Source: Bacteroidales bacterium (lineage in GTDB: Bacteria; Bacteroidota; Bacteroidia; Bacteroidales; VadinHA17). From it: DNA of 64,000 bases. The position numbers and the translations under genes were made by a program. The stretch covers positions 1 through 64,000 of the forward strand of contig JANYJP010000130.1 of assembly GCA_025358455.1 (NCBI GenBank). The letters are read 5' to 3'. Numbering within the stretch: position 1 is the stretch's first letter; each line of letters starts with the position of its first letter. This document shows, in pieces, positions 34,981 to 44,636 of the stretch. The notes beneath the pieces were generated by a model. It ran no database searches, had not been told where the DNA came from, and saw nothing but the letters and a program-made list of their open reading frames with translations.

Positions 34981-37900
34981 CTAATTAACTTTATATTCTA
35001 TTCCCGGATGATCGTCAAGGTAGGTGATAAAATCGTTATTCAACCTTACCCGGAAAGTCCGTGAAAACATGGGAAGCGAGATTTTATCATCAGAATCGAG
35101 AAACAGAAATTTTAACTCCGTCTCTCCATGATTATCTTTTACCATCTCTTTGAGCTCGTTAATCATCTCGACACTTATGTTTTCAGGGTCAATTATCAGT
35201 GTAACAGATTTTATAAGTTCATCTTTTACACTCGATAGCAGATTTATTGTCTTAATCCTGAACTCAATTTCATCCTCTTTATATCTGCGTTTCTGCACTC
35301 TGCCTTTTATGAGCAGGTAATAGCCGGTAATAAAGTACTTACTGTTATCGATATAATCCTTATCAAACATCATGAAACGGAATGTGTCGGAATAATCCTG
35401 AAGAGTAAATGACCCATAAGGTTTACCGTTTTTACCGATTCCGTTCTTTGTTTCCGTCACCATACCGGCAACAACAACATCGCTTTCAAGATAATCGCGA
35501 AGATTTTGCAGATCAGCTAAAGTAGCGGTTGCAAAAGTATTTATCTCAAGTTTGAAGTCATCCAGAGGATGAGATGAAAGATATATTCCAATTACCTCTT
35601 TTTCCCTGTTTAACTTTTCAAGTTTAGGCCAGTCAGGGCAGTATGAAGGTTCAGGTTTAATCATATCAAAACCACCTGATTCACCGAAAAGCGACTGCTG
35701 ATTGGAATTTTTGACAGTCTTCGCATTATTTCCATACCTGATAAGACTCTCAATAAAACTCGACCCTTTGGTATCAAGTGAAAAATACTGTGCCCTGATT
35801 GTTTCCGGGAAACAATCAAACGCGCCTGCTACAGCCATTGCTTCAAGATTTTTCTTGTTAAGCGAATTAAGATTCACTCTCTCGACAAGATCATAGACAT
35901 TCTTATAAAGACCGTTTTTCTCTCTCTCTTCAATCAGCTGCAATACAGCACCTTCCCCAACTCCTTTAATTGCGCCAAGACCAAACCTGATGTTACCGTC
36001 CTTGTTCACGGTGAACTTAACGAAGCTCTCATTAACATCAGGGCCAAGTACATCCATCCCCATTCTGCGTGTCTCGTCCATGAATGTTGTGATCTTCTTT
36101 ATGTCATTTATATTCCGGCTAAGAACTGCAGCCATATATTCTGCCGGATAGTTGGCTTTCAGATAACCTGTCTGAAAAGCAACAAGTGCATAACATGTCG
36201 AGTGTGACTTATTGAAGGCATATTGTGCAAACGCCTCCCAGTCGGACCATATTTTATTTACAACATTTTCATCATAACCTTTTAATGCGCAGCCCTCCTG
36301 GAATTTAAGTTTCATCTTGTCCATTATGGAGCGCTTCTTTTTCCCCATTGCCTTCCTGAGGGAATCCGCTTCTCCTTTGGTAAAGCTGGCGAGCTCCTGT
36401 GACAATAACATCACCTGTTCCTGGTAAACTGTAATCCCATAGGTATCGGCAAGATACTTTTCCATTACAGGAATCGGGTAGTCAATTTTTTCACTACCAT
36501 GCTTTCTCCGGATAAACTTCGGAATATATTCCATTGGTCCCGGACGGTACAGGGCATTCATTGCAATTAAATCTTCAAGCCTGTTCGGTTCAAGATCTTT
36601 CAGGTATCTCTTCATCCCGGTTGATTCGAACTGGAAGATGCCTGTTGTCTCACCATTGCTGAAAAGTTCAAATGTTTTTTTATCGTCAAGAGGAAGGTCA
36701 TCAATGTTGATCACTATCCCTTTTGACTTTTTAATGTTGTCGAGAGCGTCTTTAATTATTGATAGTGTTTTCAGACCAAGGAAATCCATTTTAAGAAGGC
36801 CGACAGACTCAACATGGTTTCCATCGTACTGAGTCGCGTACAGATCAGTATCTTTTGCGGTGCAAAGTGGAATGTAATTATCGAGGGAGTCTTTACCTAT
36901 TATTATACCACAGGCATGAACCCCGGTTTGTCTGACTGATCCTTCCAGGACTTCGGCATATTTTAAAGTCTGGGCAATTAGTTTGTTTGAGGATTGTTTT
37001 TCTCTTGCCAACTCGGGTACCTCAGCATAGGCAGCAGAAAGAGTTATCCCGGGCCTTTCAGGTACAAGCTTTGCAAGCCTGTCCGCATCGGAAAGCGGGA
37101 GCTTCTGGACCCTGGCAACGTCACGTATGGCCATTTTGGCTGCCATTGACCCAAAGGTAATTATATGGGCAACCTTATCATGCCCGTATTTATTAACTAC
37201 ATATTTTAAAACAGAGTCCCGTCCATCCTCATCAAAATCAATATCAATATCAGGCATTGAAATACGGTCGAGATTCAGAAACCGTTCAAAAAGGAGGCCG
37301 TACTTTATAGGGTCTATGTCTGTTATTCTCAGGCAGTAAGCAACAGCTGAACCAGCTGCTGACCCTCTTCCCGGCCCAACTGAAACACCCATTTCTCTTG
37401 CTGCACGCAGAAAATCCTGAACGATAAGAAAATATCCCGGGAATCCCATTTTAGCGATCATCTCCAGTTCAAAATCAAGTCTTTCAGTCTGTTCTTTTGT
37501 CAGTGTGCCCCATCTGATATCTGCTCCTTTATAAGTCAGAAACCTCAGATACTCATCTTTATCGGTATAACCCTCAGGCAAATCGAATTCAGGCATAATA
37601 GGATCATGGTTGAGCTTATACTTTTCAATTTTTTCAACCAGACCAGCCACATTATCTACTGCTTCAGGAATGTCACTGAAGATTTTCCGCATCTCATCCT
37701 CACTCTTAATATATTCCTGCTTTGAATATCTTAAACGGTTAGGATCATCGATATCTTTGGCTGTATTGATGCAGATCAGCCTGTCGTGTGCTTCTGCATC
37801 TTCAGCATTAATAAAATGAGCATCGTTTGTGGCAATAACCTTTACATTAAACTTAACTGCCAGCTTTTTGAAAGCTTCAATAACTTTCTGCTGCAGTGGA

Positions 37901-38466
37901 AAGGCAGAACTGTCAGCCTCAGGATCATAAGTTTCGTGTCTTTGAATCTCAAGGTAAAAATCTTCACCAAAGATGTCAATATAGCTTTTCAGAGCTGCTT
38001 CCGCGCCGGCCATTGTTCCATTGAGGATCTCATCCTGTACTTCACCTGCAAGGCATGCTGATGACGCTATTAACCCTTCGTGGTATTTTACAAGAAGTTC
38101 TTTATCGATCCTGGGTTTGTAATAAAAGCCTTTTATCCAGGCAATGGAAACCAGCTTGATCAGGTTCTTATATCCGATAAGATTTTTTGCCAGAAGGATA
38201 AGGTGGTTACCTGAGCGGTCCTCTTTTCCGCTTACATCCGCGATAGATCTTTTAGCAACATAGATCTCGCAACCGATTATTGGCTTAATCCCTTTTTCAG
38301 TTGCACTGTTATGAAATTCTTTAACCCCGAACATGTTCCCATGGTCGGTAATAGCTATTGATTCCATACCCAGGGCTTTTACCTTGTCCATCAGCAAACT
38401 GATATTGGAAGCTCCGTCTAATATAGAGTATTGAGTATGAACGTGTAAGTGGGCGAATGCTGTCAT
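34981..38466 (-). CDS. dnaE: DNA polymerase III alpha subunit
   Basis: 1161 residues from the ATG at 38466; a start at 38487 would add seven residues and lie nearly on the transcription start. It is the replicative polymerase of the DnaE1 type. The PHP domain (about 1-280) has FAHLHVHTQYSILDGAS and ITDHGNMFG. The polymerase palm has GPGRGSAAGSAVAYCL and the catalytic PDIDIDFDEDGRD. The fingers include YQEQVMLLSQELASFT and the tail has the OB-fold (VVAGMVTETKNGIGKNGKPYGSFTLQD). Length matches E. coli DnaE closely. trxA follows but has its own promoter. Confidence 0.97.
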   Translation of the reverse strand: MTAFAHLHVHTQYSILDGASNISLLMDKVKALGMESIAITDHGNMFGVKEFHNSATEKGIKPIIGCEIYVAKRSIADVSGKEDRSGNHLILLAKNLIGYKNLIKLVSIAWIKGFYYKPRIDKELLVKYHEGLIASSACLAGEVQDEILNGTMAGAEAALKSYIDIFGEDFYLEIQRHETYDPEADSSAFPLQQKVIEAFKKLAVKFNVKVIATNDAHFINAEDAEAHDRLICINTAKDIDDPNRLRYSKQEYIKSEDEMRKIFSDIPEAVDNVAGLVEKIEKYKLNHDPIMPEFDLPEGYTDKDEYLRFLTYKGADIRWGTLTKEQTERLDFELEMIAKMGFPGYFLIVQDFLRAAREMGVSVGPGRGSAAGSAVAYCLRITDIDPIKYGLLFERFLNLDRISMPDIDIDFDEDGRDSVLKYVVNKYGHDKVAHIITFGSMAAKMAIRDVARVQKLPLSDADRLAKLVPERPGITLSAAYAEVPELAREKQSSNKLIAQTLKYAEVLEGSVRQTGVHACGIIIGKDSLDNYIPLCTAKDTDLYATQYDGNHVESVGLLKMDFLGLKTLSIIKDALDNIKKSKGIVINIDDLPLDDKKTFELFSNGETTGIFQFESTGMKRYLKDLEPNRLEDLIAMNALYRPGPMEYIPKFIRRKHGSEKIDYPIPVMEKYLADTYGITVYQEQVMLLSQELASFTKGEADSLRKAMGKKKRSIMDKMKLKFQEGCALKGYDENVVNKIWSDWEAFAQYAFNKSHSTCYALVAFQTGYLKANYPAEYMAAVLSRNINDIKKITTFMDETRRMGMDVLGPDVNESFVKFTVNKDGNIRFGLGAIKGVGEGAVLQLIEEREKNGLYKNVYDLVERVNLNSLNKKNLEAMAVAGAFDCFPETIRAQYFSLDTKGSSFIESLIRYGNNAKTVKNSNQQSLFGESGGFDMIKPEPSYCPDWPKLEKLNREKEVIGIYLSSHPLDDFKLEINTFATATLADLQNLRDYLESDVVVAGMVTETKNGIGKNGKPYGSFTLQDYSDTFRFMMFDKDYIDNSKYFITGYYLLIKGRVQKRRYKEDEIEFRIKTINLLSSVKDELIKSVTLIIDPENISVEMINELKEMVKDNHGETELKFLFLDSDDKISLPMFSRTFRVRLNNDFITYLDDHPGIEYKVN

Positions 38467-38499
38467 GGATGGAACTAAAAAATTCAATAAGATAGTTCA

Positions 38500-38507
38500 C
38501 AAAAATA
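38500..38507 (-). promoter_or_regulatory. -7 element TATTTTTG of dnaE
   Basis: An exact TAnnTTTG match on the minus strand, 33 nt before the preferred dnaE ATG. Confidence 0.5.
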
Positions 38508-38678
38508 CGCAAAATTGAATTAAGATCGGATGAGTCAGATATTCTGTGGATAAATATATCAGGCAAATTAACTGGGGAAGATTTTTAATAATTCCGGGGA
38601 ACTTAAAAGCCCGTAGTTCATATTATGATTTCATCTTTTAGGTTGAACCGCGTATTTAGAATTATTTAGTATTATTCA

Positions 38679-38709
38679 TTTGTCAATAAAATATTTACTG
38701 TTATCTTTG
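38679..38709 (+). promoter_or_regulatory. promoter of rpsP-rimM
   Basis: TTTG at 38679-38682, 19 nt, then TATCTTTG at 38702-38709. This is the best full match to the Bacteroidota -33/-7 consensus in the window, and it lies 46 nt before the rpsP ATG. Confidence 0.8.
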
Positions 38710-38755
38710 CAGCCACAATTTTTAAAACAGGTTTAATAATAAAGCTTAAGAATTA

Positions 38756-39352
38756 ATGGCAGTTAAAATCAGATTAGCTAGAAAAGGCCGCAAGAAGCTG
38801 GCCTTCTACCACATTGTGGTTGCAGATAGCAGATCGCCACGGGATGGCAGATATATTGAAAAAATCGGATCGTATAATCCGGTTACTAACCCCGCTAAAA
38901 TCGAACTCGATTTCGATAAAGCATTGGGTTGGCTGCAAAATGGCGCATTACCTACAGATACATGTAGAGCTATCCTGTCTTATAAAGGTGTTCTAATTAA
39001 AAAACATCTTCTCGAAGGTGTGAAAAAAGGTGCATTCGATGAAGCCGAAGCCACCAGAAGGTTTGAAGAGTGGATCAGTCAGAACGAAGCAAAAGTTGAA
39101 GCCAAGAAATCAGGTCTTGAGAAGTCTCAGGATGATGAACTGGGGAAACGGCTTACTGAAGAAAAACGCATTAACGAAGCAAGAGCAGCAAAACTTGCTA
39201 AGAAAATTGCGGACCTTGCAGCTAAAGAAGCAGCAGGAGACAAAGCAGAAGCCATTGCCGAAGAGGCTGCCCCTGCTGAAGAGTCAGTGCAACCACCTGT
39301 TGCAGAAGAGACTGCATCTGAACCGGTCGCAGATGATAAGCCTCAGGAGTAA
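38756..39352 (+). CDS. rpsP: 30S ribosomal protein S16 with long C-terminal extension
   Basis: A 198-residue protein. Residues 1-80 are an ordinary S16 ([30 protein letters not shown]..., then [11 protein letters not shown]), which binds 16S rRNA in the body of the small subunit. The remaining roughly 115 residues are an Ala/Glu/Lys-rich tail ([18 protein letters not shown]...) likely to be helical and then disordered. S16 of most bacteria has only 80-90 residues; extended forms are known in Bacteroidota. rimM follows 28 nt later, the usual gene partner. A strong promoter lies upstream. Confidence 0.96.
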   Translation: MAVKIRLARKGRKKLAFYHIVVADSRSPRDGRYIEKIGSYNPVTNPAKIELDFDKALGWLQNGALPTDTCRAILSYKGVLIKKHLLEGVKKGAFDEAEATRRFEEWISQNEAKVEAKKSGLEKSQDDELGKRLTEEKRINEARAAKLAKKIADLAAKEAAGDKAEAIAEEAAPAEESVQPPVAEETASEPVADDKPQE

Positions 39353-39380
39353 TTGAACGGTCATAAGGATCAACGATCCA

Positions 39381-39902
39381 ATGGCTTACATCAACGAAAT
39401 ATTACTGGGACGAATCACTAAAATCAGCGGCTATGAGGGTGCCGTAACAGTTAAGTTAGAGAAATCATTCACTGAAAATATACCCCTTTTGGAATCGGTC
39501 TTTCTTGAAATAGATGGGAGACCGGTTCCTTTTTTTATATCCGATTCTGAGTACTCCGGAGCTGACATTCTAAAACTCAGATTTGAAGGATACAATTCAA
39601 TTGAAAAGATCAGTGAATTTACCGGTTGCCGCGTCTACCTGACATCGGGAACCAAAGATAATTCGCAGAATGATGACTTGAGGACACTTATCGGTTATAC
39701 AGTTTTCAGGATTGATGATAATTTACTGGGATCAATAATTGATATCATTCAAAACCCCGGACAATGGTTGCTGACTATAATGTCTCCGGGGAATAAAGAA
39801 ATATTGATACCTCTCCATGAAGATTTTATAGTGAGCATTGACAATCTGAAAAAAATTGTTGTTATGGATATTCCGGATGGGCTCACCGATATTAATAAAT
39901 AA
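39381..39902 (+). CDS. rimM: 16S rRNA processing protein RimM
   Basis: A 173-residue assembly factor for the 30S head that binds S19. The N-terminal RimM domain begins ILLGRITKISGYEGAVTVKL, and the C-terminal PRC-barrel domain has TLIGYTVFRIDDNLLGSIIDI and EILIPLHEDFIVSID. It is co-transcribed with rpsP, as in many genomes. Sequence conservation of RimM is low, but the domain order and context agree. Confidence 0.93.
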   Translation: MAYINEILLGRITKISGYEGAVTVKLEKSFTENIPLLESVFLEIDGRPVPFFISDSEYSGADILKLRFEGYNSIEKISEFTGCRVYLTSGTKDNSQNDDLRTLIGYTVFRIDDNLLGSIIDIIQNPGQWLLTIMSPGNKEILIPLHEDFIVSIDNLKKIVVMDIPDGLTDINK

Positions 39903-39983
39903 AATATTTTCTCAAGAATGCAGCTTTTTTCCTGAAAGCAGGTCTTTGTTTAGTATTACAATTTATTATTAAAACATAACGCT

Positions 39984-40691
39984 ATGAAAAGAGGAATAAT
40001 CTTAACAGCATTTATCTTTGCAATAATCGTATCAACAGGTTTTGCCAGAAGCCAGTCTCAGGATAAAGAGACAAGAGACCTAAAAGGTTTTACAAAAGTA
40101 AATTTCGGGGTTGCCGGTAATTTATATATTAATATCGGATCAGAATTTAAAGTTATTCTCGAGGGCGATAAAGACATACTTGATAATATTAAAACTGAAG
40201 TAACAGGTGGCAGACTTGATATTAAGAATGAAAACTGGCGCATGCGCATGAATACGAATGAGAAACTTACGGTTTACATTACTATGCCCGAAATCAATGG
40301 ATTGGGTGTTTCAGGATCAGGGAAGGCTGAAATTAAGGATGCGGTTAAGGCCGGCGACCTGAATTTAAGTGTTAGCGGAAGTGGTAAAATATATACCGGA
40401 GATATTGCAGTATCACGTCTGGATTGCAGTATTTCAGGTTCAGGTGATATATACCCGGGCGCCGGGAATGTGGTCAAAGGTGACATTTCAATCAGCGGAT
40501 CAGGCAATTATTCGGGAGAATCAACCAAATTCGAGTCAGTTGAGATTTCGGTTTCCGGTAGCGGAAATTGTACATGTAATGTCACTAAGTCACTCAGAGC
40601 AAGTGTTTCGGGTAGCGGAAATGTTTCATATTCAGGGAATCCCAATGTTGATGCAAGGGTTTCAGGTTCAGGCAAAGTCAGATCAAGATAG
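39984..40691 (+). CDS. secreted GIN/DUF2807 beta-solenoid protein
   Basis: A 235-residue exported protein with a signal peptide (about 1-22). The body is the DUF2807 'head GIN' domain: KGFTKVNFGVAGNLYINIG at the start, then a ladder of short beta repeats with Ser-Gly-Ser-Gly turns (VSGSGKAEIKDA, VSGSGKIYTGDI, ISGSGDIYPGAG, ISGSGNYSGES and so on). This predicts a right-handed solenoid. The family is common at the Bacteroidota cell surface and its role is unknown. It is convergent with tsaC, with one base between the stop codons. Confidence 0.88.
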   Translation: MKRGIILTAFIFAIIVSTGFARSQSQDKETRDLKGFTKVNFGVAGNLYINIGSEFKVILEGDKDILDNIKTEVTGGRLDIKNENWRMRMNTNEKLTVYITMPEINGLGVSGSGKAEIKDAVKAGDLNLSVSGSGKIYTGDIAVSRLDCSISGSGDIYPGAGNVVKGDISISGSGNYSGESTKFESVEISVSGSGNCTCNVTKSLRASVSGSGNVSYSGNPNVDARVSGSGKVRSR

Positions 40692-40692
40692 A

Positions 40693-41262
40693 TTATTGTC
40701 GAATAATTTTAATTGTACCGTTTTGTTCTATTCGTATGACCGGCGAGGCAGATTGTTTTTGTCGGTCATCCTGACGGTACTTTACAACATAAGCAACATT
40801 ATTAATAACTAAATCTTCTATTTCACCGTAATATTCAGGTGAGGGTTTCCCGCTAAAATTAGCTGAAGTTGAAACGATAGGTTTTCTGAACCTTCTTATT
40901 AGCTCACTGCAGAATTCATCATGGCAAATTCTTACACCTACCGATCCGTCAACGTTGCAAACACCTTCTGCGAGGTTAATTCCTTTAGAATAAATAATTG
41001 TGAGGGGGCTGTCTGAAACGCCGGTAAGTTCAAATACTATTTCCGGTATATCCTGTACATACCGTTCAAGCATCGCTTCTCCATCAACAAGTATCAGGAG
41101 ACTTTTATTTTCACTCCTGGATTTGATTTTGAATATCTTTTTAACTGCAGAAGGATTGGTGGCATCACAGCCAAGACCCCATATTGTGTCAGTCGGATAA
41201 AGAATTATATCGCCGTTTTTAAGCGCTGTAAGAGATTCCTTTATATCTTCATCGAAGATCAT
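40693..41262 (-). CDS. tsaC: L-threonylcarbamoyladenylate synthase
   Basis: A 189-residue YrdC/Sua5-fold enzyme that makes threonylcarbamoyl-AMP from threonine, bicarbonate and ATP, the first step of t6A37 modification of tRNAs decoding ANN. Family marks are GDIILYPTDTIWGLGCDA, the KIKSRSENKSLLILV motif (KxR and SxxK), VGVRICHDEFC and PIVSTSANFSGKPS. The extra Sua5 domain is absent. It starts 4 nt after the glycosyltransferase stop, so the two are one operon. Confidence 0.93.
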   Translation of the reverse strand: MIFDEDIKESLTALKNGDIILYPTDTIWGLGCDATNPSAVKKIFKIKSRSENKSLLILVDGEAMLERYVQDIPEIVFELTGVSDSPLTIIYSKGINLAEGVCNVDGSVGVRICHDEFCSELIRRFRKPIVSTSANFSGKPSPEYYGEIEDLVINNVAYVVKYRQDDRQKQSASPVIRIEQNGTIKIIRQ

Positions 41263-41266
41263 ACAA

Positions 41267-42037
41267 TTAATTCTGCTTTAATGCACTGGCCCTGTTTAAA
41301 AGCCTCAGTTTCTTGTATTTATAGAAGGTGGATTTTGCGTACTGCGAGCAGATAGTATAGCCATTATGGCCGTCAAGGAATCCTCCTCTTATAATATAGG
41401 ATCTGAAAAATCCCCAGATTAAATGTATATATGGAGTAAAAACATTCGCATTTCTCCCGGCTCTGTGGAACTCTTCGGCGCCAATTAGTGAATACTTTTT
41501 CATTTTGTCGATGTGATCCTGACGGGAAGTAAATGACACATGGAGCAAGTCACCTTTAAGATATCCTATTTTATACCCGTTTGACATAATGAATTTCTCA
41601 TGAATATTCAGTTCCCCCCATTTCCCATGATCGGAATAGAAAAGTCTCAGTTGTTTATCGGGGTACCACTCTGAATATCTGATCCATGTTCCGCAATAGT
41701 AATTCCGTCTGTTAAATTTATAACCTTTATATTCCCATTTGTCTTTGATGGCAAGGATCGATTCTCGGAGCTCATTACTTAATGCTTCGTCAGCATCGAG
41801 AGATAATATATTTTGATAAGTGGCAAATTGAAGGGCATAATTTTTCTGATCCATAAATCCTTCAAATGGATGTTTAATAAACCTGACATTGTATTTTTTA
41901 CAGATTTCTTCAGTTCCGTCGGTGGAAAATGAATCAACGACAATTATTTCATCGGCAATACCTACTAATGACGCCAGGCATTTTTCTATATATAGTTCTT
42001 CGTTATATGTAATTATAACTGCAGATATTTTTGGCAT
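41267..42037 (-). CDS. glycosyltransferase family 2 (WaaE/KdtX-like)
   Basis: A 256-residue GT-A-fold enzyme. The nucleotide-sugar site opens with ISAVIITYNEELYIEKCLASL, the metal-binding acidic motif is SLDADEAL, and IIVVDSFSTDGT is typical of GT2. The closest resemblance is to the WaaE/KdtX group that adds glucose or heptose to the lipopolysaccharide core, but the sugar and acceptor cannot be fixed from sequence. It heads a two-gene unit with tsaC and is preceded by a well-spaced promoter. No other LPS gene is adjacent. Confidence 0.85.
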   Translation of the reverse strand: MPKISAVIITYNEELYIEKCLASLVGIADEIIVVDSFSTDGTEEICKKYNVRFIKHPFEGFMDQKNYALQFATYQNILSLDADEALSNELRESILAIKDKWEYKGYKFNRRNYYCGTWIRYSEWYPDKQLRLFYSDHGKWGELNIHEKFIMSNGYKIGYLKGDLLHVSFTSRQDHIDKMKKYSLIGAEEFHRAGRNANVFTPYIHLIWGFFRSYIIRGGFLDGHNGYTICSQYAKSTFYKYKKLRLLNRASALKQN

Positions 42038-42063
42038 AAATAAACATTCGTTAGGACAGTTTT

Positions 42064-42093
42064 CAAAAATAGCATAAAATCAATAATTACCAA
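42064..42093 (-). promoter_or_regulatory. promoter of the glycosyltransferase-tsaC unit
   Basis: On the minus strand, TTG (42093-42091), 19 nt, then TATTTTTG (42071-42064). It lies 26 nt before the ATG. Confidence 0.6.
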
Positions 42094-42235
42094 TTATCAA
42101 ATGAATCTATTTTCAAAAAGCGTATAAAAAAATGTATAAACAATACAATTTCCTGTATGAAGCCGGCAAATATCATACCGCGATAATATACCTCTCAACG
42201 CATCATTGAGTGAGGTCTTCATTTCTGCCAGCCAA

Positions 42236-43468
42236 TTACCATTTGAGGTTACCAAGTCTTTCCATAGCTTTTAACACGTTTTCATACGTGGCGAATGAAG
42301 AAAACCTGAAGTATCCTTCACCGGAGGGGCCGAAACCTGATCCTGGCGTACCTATCACATAAGCTTCCCGCATAAGTTTATCAAACAGATCCCACGATTT
42401 TATTCCCCTGCCTGAATTAGCCCAGACATATGGAGCATTAACTCCACCATAAACCTTAAAGCCAAGTCTGGACAGACTTTCGCGCAAGATCCTGGCATTA
42501 TTCATATAGTAATTAATAGTAGTTCTCACCTCTTTTTTTCCTTCAGATGTATAGATAGCAGCAGCGGCTTTTTGTACAGGGTAAGAAACGCCGTTGAACT
42601 TTGTGGTATGCCTCCTGTACCAGAGCGGGTTCAGGTATTTTTCTGAACCAGCTGAAGTTGTAGCAACAAGATTTTTAGGAATAACCATATAGGCACAGCG
42701 TGTTCCTGTAAACCCTGCCGTTTTTGAAAAACTGCGGAATTCAATAGCTACTTCTCTGGCTCCTTCAATTTCATATATTGAATGTGGAATTTCAGGGTCA
42801 GAAATATATGCCTCATAGGCTGAATCGTAAAGTATGATTGCTTTATTTTTAATTGCATAATCAACCCATTTTTTTAACTCATATTTGCTAGCTGTTGTTC
42901 CTGTGGGATTGTTAGGGAAGCAAAGGAAGATAATATCAACTTTCTTATCCGGAACTGCAGGGATAAAACCATTTTCAGCATTACAGGGCAGGTATACCAG
43001 CCCGCCGTAGTAGCCGTTTCCCAGGTATTCACCGGTCCGGCCTGCCATCACACTTGTATCGACATATACAGGATAAACAGGGTCCTGCATGGCTATGACA
43101 TTATTCAGGCCAAAGATCTCCAGAATATTGCCAGTATCACATTTTGAACCATCTGAAACGAAAATCTCGTCTGCATGTATATCAGCACCGCGATCCTGAT
43201 AGTCGTTTTTTGAAATAGCTTCGCGCAGAAAATCATACCCTTGCTCAGGACCGTATCCTTTAAATGTTTCGGCTTTCGACATTTCTTCCACACCTTCATG
43301 AAAGGCACGGATTACTGAAGGTGTAAGGGGCTGCGTCACATCTCCTATCCCCATCTTGATAATGTCGGCCTGTGGATGCTCTTTCTGAAATTCATGAACC
43401 CTCCGTCCTATTTCAGGGAATAGATAACCGGCCTGAAGTTTAAAATAATTTTCGTTAATCTGCGCCAT
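42236..43468 (-). CDS. dapL: LL-diaminopimelate aminotransferase
   Basis: A 410-residue PLP enzyme that converts tetrahydrodipicolinate directly to LL-diaminopimelate, bypassing the succinylase route. It has the fold-type I marks: [14 protein letters not shown] and [15 protein letters not shown] at the start, [19 protein letters not shown], and the PLP lysine in [17 protein letters not shown]. The length of about 410 and the [12 protein letters not shown] segment are specific to DapL. It is divergent from the dapF homologue. The two would together give meso-diaminopimelate for peptidoglycan and lysine. Confidence 0.95.
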   Translation of the reverse strand: MAQINENYFKLQAGYLFPEIGRRVHEFQKEHPQADIIKMGIGDVTQPLTPSVIRAFHEGVEEMSKAETFKGYGPEQGYDFLREAISKNDYQDRGADIHADEIFVSDGSKCDTGNILEIFGLNNVIAMQDPVYPVYVDTSVMAGRTGEYLGNGYYGGLVYLPCNAENGFIPAVPDKKVDIIFLCFPNNPTGTTASKYELKKWVDYAIKNKAIILYDSAYEAYISDPEIPHSIYEIEGAREVAIEFRSFSKTAGFTGTRCAYMVIPKNLVATTSAGSEKYLNPLWYRRHTTKFNGVSYPVQKAAAAIYTSEGKKEVRTTINYYMNNARILRESLSRLGFKVYGGVNAPYVWANSGRGIKSWDLFDKLMREAYVIGTPGSGFGPSGEGYFRFSSFATYENVLKAMERLGNLKW

Positions 43469-43757
43469 TTTTATATTTTTGACGTAAATATATTAAAGAT
43501 ATTATTCTCCATTAAACAATGAATTATATTTATTCCACTGTTAGCTGTGAAAAGCAGTTTTTTGGCAATACTGATCCTGTTCAATTATCAGAAATAATCG
43601 GAACTCAGCTCTGCGTATATAACGAAAATATTCTCCGAAATCGAAGCCGTGATCTGAAAGGATTTATTTCTTATTCAAATTTAATGGTCAATTATTCACC
43701 TGGGCACACAGTAATCTGGAACTTCATATTTTAAAAAACCGACTATATAAGTTAGTG

Positions 43758-44636
43758 ATGGAAAAAAACAGTTTTGTCAAGATGCATGGATTGGGCAATG
43801 AATATATTGTCCTGGAGAGCACAAATATAGATTTCGAACTTTCAAAACAGGCTATAATGCGTTTGTGCAACATCCATTTCGGGATCGGCTCGGATGGCAT
43901 AGTTTTGAAAGTTCCGTCGGCAAAAGCTGATTTTGGTTTCAGGGTTTTCAACCCCGATGGATCGGAAGCTGAAAAAAGCGGAAATGGACTTCGTATATTT
44001 TGTAAGTATCTCTATGATTATGGTCATGCCAGGATCAGGCAATTTTCTGTTGAAACACTTACTGATATTGTTTATGCCGATATCGTTGAAGAGCACAAAG
44101 GGAAAGCAATGTTGATCAGGGTGGATATGGGAAATGCAATCTTTGCATCACACGCTATCCCGGTAAATTCGGATCAACCGGAATTTATCGGACAAAAAAT
44201 AATGGCAGGCGATAAAGAATTTGAAGTGAATTGTGTTTCAGTCGGCAATCCGCATTGTGTTGTTATAAAACAGGAGCTGGATGAGAAAGAAATCCGCACC
44301 TACGGTCCTTTACTGGAAAATCATCCATTGTTTCCCAACCGTATCAACGTGCAATTTGCCAGGGTGCTTTCCGATCATGATGCAGAGATTCTGATATGGG
44401 AGCGGGGAGCCGGGTTCACCCTGGCATCAGGCAGTTCATCCTGTGCAGCATCATGCATTCTGATCAAAAGAGGCCTTATCAAAAGCGATCTTACAATGCA
44501 TATGCAGGGGGGAACACTGAAAATACAGGTCGATAAAAACTGGAATATCCACATGACAGGCGAAGTACGCGAAATCGCCAGAGGAGTTCTGGGAATTGAA
44601 CTGTTGGAAGATCTGAACAAACCTTTTGCAGGTTGA
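43758..44636 (+). CDS. dapF: diaminopimelate epimerase homologue with both catalytic Cys replaced by Ser
   Basis: 292 residues from the ATG at 43758 (a GTG one codon earlier is an alternative). Known DapF interconverts LL- and meso-diaminopimelate with two catalytic cysteines, Cys73 and Cys217 in H. influenzae. The fold marks are all present: VKMHGLGNEYIV, HFGIGSDGIV, FNPDGSEAEK, VGNPHCVV and IWERGAGFTLA. But the normal CGNG is SGNG (Ser74, codon AGC at 43977) and the normal ACGTG is ASGSS (Ser224, codon TCA at 44427). Either this is an unusual serine version, or the enzyme has changed activity and a second dapF exists elsewhere. Context next to dapL supports a diaminopimelate role. Confidence 0.85.
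   Translation: MEKNSFVKMHGLGNEYIVLESTNIDFELSKQAIMRLCNIHFGIGSDGIVLKVPSAKADFGFRVFNPDGSEAEKSGNGLRIFCKYLYDYGHARIRQFSVETLTDIVYADIVEEHKGKAMLIRVDMGNAIFASHAIPVNSDQPEFIGQKIMAGDKEFEVNCVSVGNPHCVVIKQELDEKEIRTYGPLLENHPLFPNRINVQFARVLSDHDAEILIWERGAGFTLASGSSSCAASCILIKRGLIKSDLTMHMQGGTLKIQVDKNWNIHMTGEVREIARGVLGIELLEDLNKPFAG

Noticed and set aside
40274-40691. Ser-Gly-Ser-Gly coding repeats considered as a tandem DNA repeat or CRISPR-like array
   Set aside because: The repeats are at protein level (DUF2807 solenoid turns); the DNA copies differ in sequence and spacing.
42185-42215. Hairpin CTCAA...TTGAG downstream of dapL
   Set aside because: Stem interrupted and no T run on the minus strand; not supported as a terminator.
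43519-43734. 71-codon open frame between dapL and dapF
   Set aside because: No recognisable family and no promoter element; it lies in the divergent regulatory gap, so chance is likelier.
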